Assembly (NCBI RefSeq): GCF_007280575.1 | Contig: NZ_VKJP01000024.1 | Location: forward strand, 1-36,841 | Source of the DNA: Streptomyces benahoarensis | Lineage (GTDB): Bacteria; Actinomycetota; Actinomycetes; Streptomycetales; Streptomycetaceae | Direction: 5' to 3' | DNA length: 36,841 nt | Part shown: positions 1 to 6,934 of the stretch, in pieces | Layout of the letters: every line of letters starts with the position of its first letter | Numbering within the stretch: the stretch's first letter is position 1 | The notes under the pieces: model-generated | The model's database searches: none | What the model saw: the letters and a program-made list of their open reading frames with translations, nothing else | Told to the model about the DNA's origin: nothing | Position numbers and translations under genes: made by a program

Positions 1-50
1 GGGAGGGAGGGATCGCGGGGGAGGGGTAGCGTGACGGCTCGTCATGGGGT

Positions 51-64
51 GAAAACACGTTTTC
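51..64. promoter_or_regulatory. Short AT-rich dyad upstream of the Gfo/TIM/M20 operon
   Basis: The half-sites GAAAAC and GTTTTC are separated by two bases. This is a rare AT-rich block in a very GC-rich leader. It lies about 200 bp before the first gene of the operon, and GGAAAA-type strings recur at about 153, 182 and 200. A second small dyad, CGGAT-G-ATCCG, lies at 73-83. A LacI/ROK-type operator is one possibility, but nothing identifies the regulator. The 1-260 stretch otherwise holds no gene that I can support. Confidence 0.25.
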
Positions 65-260
65 CTTTCCGTCGGATGATCCGGCGTGGATACGCGCCGC
101 CCACCTTCCTGTCGGGTGCCTCGCACCGTACGGATCCTGGCTGAATTCCGCCGGGAAAAACGGACGGCGGGCAGGGCATACCAGGAAAACGGCGATTGCC
201 GGAAAAGGGAACGGTCCCCGGTCCGGGGCACCCGGAACACACGAAGGAGGCACACCCACC

Positions 261-1334
261 GTGCTGCGCACACTGCTCGTCGGGCTCGGCAGGTCCGGAA
301 CGGGGCTCCATCTGCCGGTCCTGCTGCGCGCCCGCAGAGCCGAGCCGGGTCTCTTCGCCGCGGGACCGGTCGTGGGCGTGGACCCGGGCCGGACGCCCGC
401 CGCCCCGGACGGCCTCACCGTCGCCGCCGGCCTCCGCGACGCCCGCCGCCTCCTCGACCCCGACCGGACCGTCGTCCACCTCTGCACCCCGCCCACCGTC
501 CGCGACGGCGTGCTGGAAGAGGTCGCGGCCCTCGGCTTCCGCCGCCTCGTCGTCGAAAAACCCCTGGCCGCCGACCGCGCCGCGCTCCGCCGGGTCCGCG
601 CCACCGTCGACCGCCACCACCTGGACGTCACCGTCGTCGCCCCCTGGCTGCACAGCGCGCTGACCGACCGCCTCGCCACCCTCCTCGGCGACGGAACCCT
701 CGGCGCCGTCCGGCACATCGGCGTCACCCAGCACAAACCGCGCTTCCGCCGCTCCCTGACCGCGTCCAGCCACACCAGCGCCTTCGAGGTCGAGGTCCCG
801 CACGCCGTCGGGGTGCTGCTGCGGCTGCTCGGCGACGCCCACACCGAGGACGCCTCCTGGAGCGACGTACGCCTCGGCGACGCCGTCGCCCCCCGCCTGG
901 GCACGGCCCGGCTGCGCCTGACCCACCACACCGGCGGGCGCAGCGAGGTGTACTCCGACCTCACCTCGCCCGTCCGCCGCCGCCGCATCGTCATCGACAC
1001 CGACCACGCCCGCCTGACCGGCGACTACCCGATCAGCGAGGACGACGATGTGGCGCAGCTCCTCGTGGAACACCGGCCCGGCGGCGGCTCCACGACCGTC
1101 ACCCGGGAACTGCTCCCCGACGACGCCCTCACCCGCTGCCTGATCCGCGCCTACCGCCACGCCGCGGGCCGCACCGCCCCGGACGACGCGATTCTCCCCG
1201 GCGGGCCGGGCGATCTCGGCCTCCACATCCGCACCGTCGAACTCCTCGACGACGCCCGACGGCTGGCCGCCATGGCCCGGCCGCACCACCCCCTCACCAC
1301 CGACCGGAAAGAGGTGGCCGGTCATGCCGGCTGA
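261..1334 (+). CDS. Gfo/Idh/MocA-family NAD(P)-dependent oxidoreductase
   Basis: This 357-residue protein is predicted to be a cytosolic NAD(P)-dependent sugar or cyclitol dehydrogenase. The N-terminus carries a Rossmann glycine motif, GLGRSG at residues 8-13. The family's EKP motif, with the conserved lysine, is at residues 99-101. The C-terminal half has the expected helix with a histidine in the context VEVPHAVG. The start is a GTG preceded by AAGGAGG (243-249) at good spacing, which makes it more likely than longer upstream starts. It is the first gene of a coupled operon: its last 11 bases overlap the ATG of the TIM-barrel gene. Gfo/Idh/MocA plus xylose-isomerase-like TIM-barrel pairs are common in inositol and modified-sugar pathways, so a keto-sugar or cyclitol substrate is inferred. 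The actual substrate cannot be read from sequence. Confidence 0.9.
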   Translation: MLRTLLVGLGRSGTGLHLPVLLRARRAEPGLFAAGPVVGVDPGRTPAAPDGLTVAAGLRDARRLLDPDRTVVHLCTPPTVRDGVLEEVAALGFRRLVVEKPLAADRAALRRVRATVDRHHLDVTVVAPWLHSALTDRLATLLGDGTLGAVRHIGVTQHKPRFRRSLTASSHTSAFEVEVPHAVGVLLRLLGDAHTEDASWSDVRLGDAVAPRLGTARLRLTHHTGGRSEVYSDLTSPVRRRRIVIDTDHARLTGDYPISEDDDVAQLLVEHRPGGGSTTVTRELLPDDALTRCLIRAYRHAAGRTAPDDAILPGGPGDLGLHIRTVELLDDARRLAAMARPHHPLTTDRKEVAGHAG

Positions 1335-2268
1335 GTCCGTCCGACGCACCCCCCACCCACAGCCGGGCCCGGGCACCGGATGGGCCGCCCCCGGCATCCG
1401 CTACGCGGGCATCGGCGACGAGGCGGCGCCCGACGCCGAGGGCCAGCTCGCCGCCCTCCACGGCCTCGGCTGGTACGCCGTCGAGCTCCGCTCCGTCGAC
1501 GGCGTGGCCCTCGCGGACCTGGCGCCCGCCGCCTTCGACGCCCTCGCCGGACGCCTCGCCGCCACCGGCACCGACGTCGTCTGCGTCGACTCCCGGATCG
1601 CCAACTGGAGCCGCCCGGCCACCGATCCGTTCGCGCAGGACCTCGCCGAACTGAGGACCCTCGCCGCCCGCTGCGCCACCCTCGGCACCCGCCACGTCCG
1701 CGTGATGTCCTACCCCGACGGCGGGCTCCCCGACGATGAGTGGCGCCGCCGCGTTCTCGACCGGATGACCGCCCTCACCCGCCTCGCCGAGGACCACGGA
1801 CTCGTCCTGCTCCACGAGAACTGCCACGGCTGGGCCGGGACCCGCGCCGACCGGATGCTCGCACTCCTCGACCACGTCGCCAGCCCCGCGCTGCGCCTGC
1901 TCTTCGACATCGGCAACGGCGTCCCGCACGGCTACGACGCCCCCGCGCTGCTCGACGCCGTCATCGACCATGTCGCCCACGTCCACGTCAAGGACGCCGC
2001 GGCCGGACCCGACGGCGACGTCGTCTACACCCTCCCCGGCCACGGGGAGTCCGGCGTCGCCGCCTGCCTCACCGCCCTGGCCCGCCGCGGCTGGCAGGGG
2101 ACCTGGTCCGTCGAACCGCACACCCGGCTGCGCCCGCACGACGGCACGGACGACCGCGAGCTGGACGGCATTGCCGCGTTCACCGCGTACGGCCGGGCCC
2201 TGGAACGCCTGGTGGAGCGCGAGGTCCGCCCCGCGGCGGCCCCGGCGGAACACGGCGGCCGCCCGTGA
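1324..2268 (+). CDS. Sugar phosphate isomerase/epimerase-like TIM barrel (AP endonuclease 2 fold)
   Basis: This 314-residue protein belongs to the xylose isomerase-like TIM-barrel family, which includes IolE, IolI and tagatose or psicose epimerases. An N-terminal YAGIGDEAA block forms the first strand. The metal-ligand strands are visible in order: HENCHG (Glu), LLFDIGNG (Asp), HVHVKDA (His) and SVEPHTR (Glu). All four typical divalent-metal ligands are therefore present and the enzyme is probably active. The ATG at 1324 lies inside the end of the preceding oxidoreductase gene, and the TGA overlaps the GTG of the next gene. All three proteins are thus likely made by translational coupling. 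The probable reaction is isomerisation, epimerisation or dehydration of a polyhydroxylated substrate handed on by the oxidoreductase. This is inference, since the family is functionally broad. Confidence 0.88.
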   Translation: MPAESVRRTPHPQPGPGTGWAAPGIRYAGIGDEAAPDAEGQLAALHGLGWYAVELRSVDGVALADLAPAAFDALAGRLAATGTDVVCVDSRIANWSRPATDPFAQDLAELRTLAARCATLGTRHVRVMSYPDGGLPDDEWRRRVLDRMTALTRLAEDHGLVLLHENCHGWAGTRADRMLALLDHVASPALRLLFDIGNGVPHGYDAPALLDAVIDHVAHVHVKDAAAGPDGDVVYTLPGHGESGVAACLTALARRGWQGTWSVEPHTRLRPHDGTDDRELDGIAAFTAYGRALERLVEREVRPAAAPAEHGGRP

Positions 2269-4289
2269 CCGCACCCCGCCACCCGGCCCGCCTCGGCTCC
2301 GCCGACCGCGACCTGCTGCTGCGCCTCCTCGACACGCCCACCGCCGGACCGCTGGAGACCGGCGGCGACACCACCGGCGTCCGCCTGTGGGACGCCGGAC
2401 GCGCCTACGCCGCGGCCGCCGCCCCGCTCGGCCTCACCACCGTGCGCCACGCCGCGCCCGACCCGGACGAACTCGACCTGGATGATGTGCCGTTGACGGT
2501 CCGCGAGGCTGCCGCCGGGCGGTCCGGCTTCCTCGCCTGCCAGCCCTCCCTCGTCCTGCGGCTCGGACCGCTGCTGCCGCGCGCGGACACCGTGATGCTC
2601 AACGTCCACCTCGACACCGTCGGCGGCTGGTGGCCCGCGTCCTTCGACGGCACCCGCTTCCACGGCCGCGGCGCCATCGACGCCAAGGGCCCGGCCGTCG
2701 CCCTCCTCGCCGGGATCCGCGCGGCCATGGCCCGCGACCCTGCCATCGGCACCGACATCGCCGTCCTCGTCCAGGCGGTCGCGGGCGAGGAGGGCGGCGC
2801 CATGGGCACCTACGGCACCCGGCCGCTCGTCCGCGAGGGGCTGACCGGCGCCCTCAACCTCTTCTGCGAACCGACCCGCCACCGCTATCTGCCGCGCGCC
2901 ACCGCCGCGATGACCGCCTGTGTCGAGGTCGCCGGCGTCGACGCGGTCGACGACTGCCCGGCCGCCGGACACAACGCCACCGCGCTCCTCGGCCACCTCG
3001 CCCACCACCTCGCCACCGTCCTGCCCGGACGGGTGCCCGGTGCGGGCGTCTGCGTCGCCGGGCTCCACACCGGCGACCGCCACAACAAGGTCTACGGCAC
3101 CGGCCGCCTCCTGCTGAACCTCTCCTACGGCACCCGCGCCACCGCCCGCGCCGCCGAAGCCGCGCTCCACGCGGCCGTACGGGAGGGGATCGACGCCTTC
3201 CGGGCTTCGGCCGCTGCAGAACCCACCCTCGCCCGCACCGTCGAGGACGCCGCCGCCCTCACCTCCGTCCGCTGGCACAAACGCGGCCTGCCCGCCCTGG
3301 ACAGCCGCGCCGCCTGGGCCGACGACCTGCTGACGAAGGACGCCGGACTCGTCCGCTGGCCGGACACCGAACCGGCCTTCACCTGCGACGCCATCTGGAT
3401 GTCCGATGTCCCCGACACCTGCACCGCCGTCCTCGGCCCCGGTGACCTCGGCGCCAACCGCGCCCACGCCGACGGGGAGTTCGCCGACCTCGCCGATCTG
3501 GACCGCTACGCCGAGGAGATCGCCCGTGTCCTGACCGCCTTCGCCGCCCGGGCGCCGGAGTTCGCGCCGCGCACCCACCTCGACATCGGCGGCGGCACCG
3601 GCGCCGCCACCTGGGCCGCCGCCGCGACCTGGGACGGGCACCGCTCCACCGTCGTGGACTGGGCGCAGCCCGCCCTGGACCTGGGCCGGGAGCTGGCCGA
3701 CGGCACGCTCTCCGGCACCGAGTGGCGGCGCGGCGTCATCGGCGACGGCCTCTCCGTCCCGGAGGGCACCGACCTGGTGACCGTCTCGTACGTCCTGGGC
3801 GAGCTGCGGCCCGAGGCCCGCCGCACCGTGGTGGACGCCGCGGCCGCCGCCACCGCCGTCGTCCTGATCGAACCGGGTACCCCCGACGGCTACCTCCGCA
3901 TCCGCGAGGCCCGCGAGCAACTGACCGCCGCCGGGCTGCGGATCGTCGCGCCCTGCCCGCACGGCGCCGCCTGCCCGATCGTGCCCGGCGAGGACTGGTG
4001 CCACTTCGCCGCCCGGGTCAGCCGCTCCTCCCTGCACCGCCAGGTCAAGGGCGGCTCGCTGGCGTACGAGGACGAGAAGTTCTCCTACGTCGCGGCGGTC
4101 CGGCTGCCCGCGGCCCCCACTGCGCCCGCGGCGGACCGCATCGTCCGCAAACCGCAGCTCCGTAAGGGCCAGGTGCTGCTGGACCTGTGCACCGCGGAGG
4201 AGGGGCTGCGCCGTACGACGGTGACCAAGCGCCACGGCACGCAGTACCGCGCGGCCCGGGACGCGGCCTGGGGCGACGCCTGGGAGTGA
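2265..4289 (+). CDS. M20-family metallopeptidase fused to an Rsm22/METTL17-like methyltransferase domain
   Basis: This is a 674-residue two-domain protein. Residues 1 to about 425 form an M20 (DapE/ArgE/carboxypeptidase G2-like) amidohydrolase with every key residue: H115, D117, D139, catalytic E175 with E176, E202 and H401. From about residue 431 the chain becomes an Rsm22/METTL17-type domain. It has a SAM-binding LDIGGGTG (439-446) and a cysteine set C564, C570, C579 and C642, with CPH and DWCHF signatures. That set matches the family's four-cysteine iron-sulfur site. The usual N-terminal helical part of Rsm22 is absent. The GTG at 2265 overlaps the upstream stop as GTGA; the open frame extends further upstream, but only as out-of-frame translation of the TIM-barrel gene. 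The frame is uninterrupted across the joint. It could hydrolyse an amide on a conjugate built or modified by the two upstream enzymes; the role of the Rsm22 part is unknown. Confidence 0.88.
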   Translation: MTAPRHPARLGSADRDLLLRLLDTPTAGPLETGGDTTGVRLWDAGRAYAAAAAPLGLTTVRHAAPDPDELDLDDVPLTVREAAAGRSGFLACQPSLVLRLGPLLPRADTVMLNVHLDTVGGWWPASFDGTRFHGRGAIDAKGPAVALLAGIRAAMARDPAIGTDIAVLVQAVAGEEGGAMGTYGTRPLVREGLTGALNLFCEPTRHRYLPRATAAMTACVEVAGVDAVDDCPAAGHNATALLGHLAHHLATVLPGRVPGAGVCVAGLHTGDRHNKVYGTGRLLLNLSYGTRATARAAEAALHAAVREGIDAFRASAAAEPTLARTVEDAAALTSVRWHKRGLPALDSRAAWADDLLTKDAGLVRWPDTEPAFTCDAIWMSDVPDTCTAVLGPGDLGANRAHADGEFADLADLDRYAEEIARVLTAFAARAPEFAPRTHLDIGGGTGAATWAAAATWDGHRSTVVDWAQPALDLGRELADGTLSGTEWRRGVIGDGLSVPEGTDLVTVSYVLGELRPEARRTVVDAAAAATAVVLIEPGTPDGYLRIREAREQLTAAGLRIVAPCPHGAACPIVPGEDWCHFAARVSRSSLHRQVKGGSLAYEDEKFSYVAAVRLPAAPTAPAADRIVRKPQLRKGQVLLDLCTAEEGLRRTTVTKRHGTQYRAARDAAWGDAWE

Positions 4290-4308
4290 CCGCCGGACCC
4301 CGGCTCCT

Positions 4309-4327
4309 GCGAGACGACCCGTCTCGC
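4309..4327. promoter_or_regulatory. Perfect 8-3-8 palindrome, probable TetR operator
   Basis: The arms GCGAGACG and CGTCTCGC flank a three-base spacer. The dyad lies 20 bp after the stop of the M20-Rsm22 gene and overlaps the expected -35 region of the TetR promoter. Its symmetry, length and position fit an autoregulatory operator. A terminator is the alternative, but there is no T-run. Confidence 0.6.
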
Positions 4328-4344
4328 CCAGGCGCCCCGCTCGG

Positions 4345-4350
4345 TACGAT
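4345..4350 (+). promoter_or_regulatory. Probable -10 box (TACGAT) of a leaderless TetR transcript
   Basis: TACGAT fits the Streptomyces -10 consensus TANNNT. Only six bases separate it from the ATG at 4357, and no Shine-Dalgarno sequence is visible. Transcription would therefore begin at or next to the start codon. The preceding 8-3-8 dyad covers the -35 zone. Confidence 0.5.
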
Positions 4351-4356
4351 CGCGCC

Positions 4357-4953
4357 ATGCCCACCACCCCCTCGCCCCACGCCGCGCGCCGCAGCGAGCG
4401 CTCCCGCCGCGCGATCTTCGACGCCTCCCTCGCCCTGGTCGGCGAGGTCGGCTACCCGCGCCTGACCATCGAGGGCATCGCCTCCCGCGCCGGGGTCGGC
4501 AAGCAGACGATCTACCGCTGGTGGCCCTCCAAGGCGGCGGTGCTGCTCGACGCGTTCACCGAGGGCGTCGAGAGCTACGGCGAGGGGCTGCCCGACACCG
4601 GCGACCTGGCCGCCGACCTGAAGTACGTCCTGCGGGCCACCTGCGACGAGTTCAACGACCCGGCCTTCCAGGCGCCCTACCGCGCGCTCGCCGCCGCGGG
4701 CGCCGCCGACGAGGAGCTGTCCCGCGCCTTCGTCGCCCGCCTGCTGGAGCCCGGCTTCGCCGTCTACGAGGCCCGGCTGCGCGCCGCCCGGGACGCCGGG
4801 GAGATCGCCCCGGACGCCGACCCCCGCATCGTCACCGAGATGCTGCTGAGTCCCTTCTCACAGCGCTGGCTGATGCGCACCGGCGAACTGACCCACGCCT
4901 ACACTGACACCCTCGTCGACCTGGTACTCCGCGCGGTGCGCCCCCACGACTGA
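4357..4953 (+). CDS. TetR/AcrR-family transcriptional regulator
   Basis: This 198-residue repressor-type regulator has a TetR helix-turn-helix at about residues 15-60. The block runs through LTIEGIASRAGVGKQTIYRWW and then the PSKAAVLLDAF segment that typically closes the domain. The C-terminal helical domain, which would bind a ligand and dimerise, is present and of normal length. The gene lies 67 bp after the three-gene operon, on the same strand, with its own apparent leaderless promoter and a perfect palindrome just upstream. Autoregulation is likely. Control of the upstream operon is possible but unproven, because no second copy of the palindrome was seen before position 261. The ligand is unknown. 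Confidence 0.9.
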   Translation: MPTTPSPHAARRSERSRRAIFDASLALVGEVGYPRLTIEGIASRAGVGKQTIYRWWPSKAAVLLDAFTEGVESYGEGLPDTGDLAADLKYVLRATCDEFNDPAFQAPYRALAAAGAADEELSRAFVARLLEPGFAVYEARLRAARDAGEIAPDADPRIVTEMLLSPFSQRWLMRTGELTHAYTDTLVDLVLRAVRPHD

Positions 4954-4978
4954 GCCGCGCGCCCGGCGTGCGCTCCCT

Positions 4979-5018
4979 CGTACGGGATGGCAAATGCCTG
5001 CTTCGTCCGCCCCGTACG
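4979..5018 (+). terminator. Possible terminator after the TetR gene
   Basis: CGTACGGG pairs with CCCGTACG across a 24-base loop, 25 bp after the TetR stop codon. There is no T-tract, which is common for Streptomyces terminators. The right arm is itself part of a CCCGTACGGG palindrome, so a binding site is also possible. Confidence 0.3.
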
Positions 5019-5102
5019 GGCCCCGGATCCGGACACAGGTCCCCCGGAGCGCAGGATGGTGGCAGCATTGTTCCCAGACCACCGCTCGAATTGAGGGGAT
5101 AG

Positions 5103-5846
5103 ATGGAACGCAAGAGCAGGTTCTCCCAGTGGCTGCGTCGGCCGAAGAGCGGATCGGACGGCGATGAGACGGACACGGGATCGGCGGCCGCGCGCGGCCG
5201 CGAGGACCTGCTGCTGGCGGCGGCCGACGCGGGCTTCCCCATCGCCCCCGCCGCGCACCCGTCCGGCTACGGTTGCTCCTGCGAACGCATCGGCTGTCCC
5301 ACCCCCGGCCGCCACCCCGTCTCCTTCGGCTGGCAGACCGTCGCCACCACCGACCGCGACAAGGTCGCCGCCTGGGTCCGCACCCTCCCGCAGGCCAACT
5401 TCATCACCTCCACCGGCATCGCCCACGACGTCCTCGACGTCCCCGCCGAGGCCGGACGCACCGCCCTGGAACGCCTGGAGGCCGCCTCCGTCGAGCTGGG
5501 CCCGGTCTCGCTGAGCGGCGCCGGTATCGGCGACGGCCGGATGCTCTTCTACACCGCCACCCGCGGCACCCCGGACGACGAGGACGAATGGTGGCCGTGC
5601 GAGCTGGACTGCCACCCCGAGACGATGGACGAGCATCCGGGCCTGCGCTGGCACTGCCGCGGCAGCTACGTCCTGCTGCCGCCGTCCCGCCTCCCCGGTG
5701 ACCGGCCCGCCGTGTCCTGGCTGCGCGGCCCCGAGCGCCCGCTGCCCGACCCGCTGACGCTGCTGGAAACCCTCACCGACGCCTGCGCCGAGTTCATCGG
5801 CCGCACCCCCGACCACGAGACGACCGCCTGGCCCATCGGCCGCTGA
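5103..5846 (+). CDS. Stand-alone primase/polymerase (prim-pol)-like domain protein
   Basis: This 247-residue protein resembles the N-terminal primase/polymerase domain of bifunctional replication proteins. The cysteine/histidine block is visible as C58, C60, C65 and GRHP at 69-72, followed by the GWQTVATTD segment. Where active prim-pols carry a metal-binding Asp-x-Asp motif, this protein reads LDVPAEAG (about 111-118), so the second acidic residue appears to be missing. No helicase domain or plasmid gene follows, so this is probably a chromosomal, perhaps non-catalytic, family member. The ATG is preceded by GAGGGG at about 5092-5097. It is monocistronic, with a strong hairpin directly after it. 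A replication or DNA-repair role is only a family-based guess. Confidence 0.8.
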   Translation: MERKSRFSQWLRRPKSGSDGDETDTGSAAARGREDLLLAAADAGFPIAPAAHPSGYGCSCERIGCPTPGRHPVSFGWQTVATTDRDKVAAWVRTLPQANFITSTGIAHDVLDVPAEAGRTALERLEAASVELGPVSLSGAGIGDGRMLFYTATRGTPDDEDEWWPCELDCHPETMDEHPGLRWHCRGSYVLLPPSRLPGDRPAVSWLRGPERPLPDPLTLLETLTDACAEFIGRTPDHETTAWPIGR

Positions 5847-5850
5847 CCCG

Positions 5851-5875
5851 GGCCCGCCGGGACGCCCGGCGGGCC
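5851..5875. terminator. Strong hairpin terminator between convergent genes
   Basis: An 11-bp perfect stem, GGCCCGCCGGG with CCCGGCGGGCC, closes a three-base loop. It starts four bases after the prim-pol-like stop and about 70 bp from the end of the convergent lipoprotein gene. It probably stops transcription from the plus strand and possibly from both strands. Confidence 0.65.
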
Positions 5876-5944
5876 ACCGCCACGGCGCACCTCCCGGACG
5901 CCGCGCGCCTGCCTCTCCCGGCGCCCGCACCCTTCGGCGCCGCT

Positions 5945-6934
5945 CTACGGCACCTTCGCCGACGTCCGCGCCTCGACGTAGTTCAGCACGGCGACCTTGC
6001 CGCCCGCGCTCTTCGCCGGGACCTTCACGACCTGCGCCGTCAGATTCGTCAGCGTGATCTTCGTGGCCTGTTCCACCGGCTTGTCCATGACGCCCTGCAC
6101 CTGCGGCGACACCTGCATCGTCGAGCCCTCGGACACCGTCTTCTGCTGGTGGTAGTAGCTCGCGAAGAACACCAGCGCCCCGCCGTCCGCCGTCCGCAGC
6201 GCCACCGGCGCGAACCGCGCCGACTGGTCCAGGTACTGGATCTGCGACCCCGGCGTGCGGGACTTCGCCTCGCGGTCCCGGCGCCAGGCATCGGTGCGGA
6301 AGCCCGGCGCGAACAGATCGCCCTTGCCGGTCCGCAGATAGTCCGTGTACGCCTTGCTCAGCCGCGCCGGGTCCACCACCAGGCCGTTCCCGCCGTCCGC
6401 GGGCACCGGCTCCGCGAACCCGTCCGCGTCCGTCCTGAACTGCGGCACCTGGTCGCCGGAGAGCGTCGCCAGATACGCCGCCCGCCACGGGGCGTCGGCG
6501 GCGGTGCGGCTGAACACCAGGAACCAGCGGGAGAGTTGCCCGCTGCCGCCCCGGCGGTTGCTGACCGCGTCGGCCAGGAAGAAACGCGGCCAGCCCGCCT
6601 GCTTCGGGACCGTGAAATGCGGGTCGCGGAAGGTCAGCGGGCTGGCGTTGGGGTTGCCCTGCGGATGCGCGGCGTGGGCGGCCTTGATGCCCGCCCGGTC
6701 GATCATGAGCAGCGCGTCCGACTCGTACGAGGCGTTGACGGCCGGATCCAGCGTGCGGTTCGCCTTGTTGAAGCCGTCGGTGAAGTGCTTCAGCGCCTTG
6801 GTGGCGTCAGCCTTCGTCACCGCCGGGACGATCTCCCGCTCGCCGTGCACCGTCACGCACCCGGTCAGCATCGCCAGCGCCGCCGCTGCCGACGTCAGTG
6901 TGAGCGGCACCCGGAACGGCGACCTGCGTGTCAT
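5945..6934 (-). CDS. Putative lipoprotein, last gene of the efe iron-uptake operon
   Basis: This 329-residue exported protein is probably lipid-anchored. A basic MTRR start, a hydrophobic stretch and a lipobox LTGC with Cys26 make a clear signal peptide. I do not recognise a catalytic motif in the mature part. It appears soluble and extracytoplasmic, with no further membrane segment. The ATG is supported by GAAGGAG at 6945-6951, ten bases upstream. It overlaps the 3' end of the permease gene by 128 bp in another frame. It is the fourth gene after efeO, efeB and efeU, which suggests an accessory role in the iron system, but the function is unknown. Confidence 0.75.
   Translation of the reverse strand: MTRRSPFRVPLTLTSAAAALAMLTGCVTVHGEREIVPAVTKADATKALKHFTDGFNKANRTLDPAVNASYESDALLMIDRAGIKAAHAAHPQGNPNASPLTFRDPHFTVPKQAGWPRFFLADAVSNRRGGSGQLSRWFLVFSRTAADAPWRAAYLATLSGDQVPQFRTDADGFAEPVPADGGNGLVVDPARLSKAYTDYLRTGKGDLFAPGFRTDAWRRDREAKSRTPGSQIQYLDQSARFAPVALRTADGGALVFFASYYHQQKTVSEGSTMQVSPQVQGVMDKPVEQATKITLTNLTAQVVKVPAKSAGGKVAVLNYVEARTSAKVP

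Noticed and set aside
1740..2264. N-terminal extension of the M20-Rsm22 frame
   Set aside because: Proline/arginine-rich out-of-frame translation of the TIM-barrel gene. The GTG at 2265 gives the coupled start and the conserved beginning.
2025..4367. 780-codon open frame on the minus strand opposite the M20-Rsm22 gene
   Set aside because: It is glycine/arginine/valine-rich without any family motif, and the opposite strand encodes a protein with all catalytic residues. Long antisense frames are routine in DNA this GC-rich.
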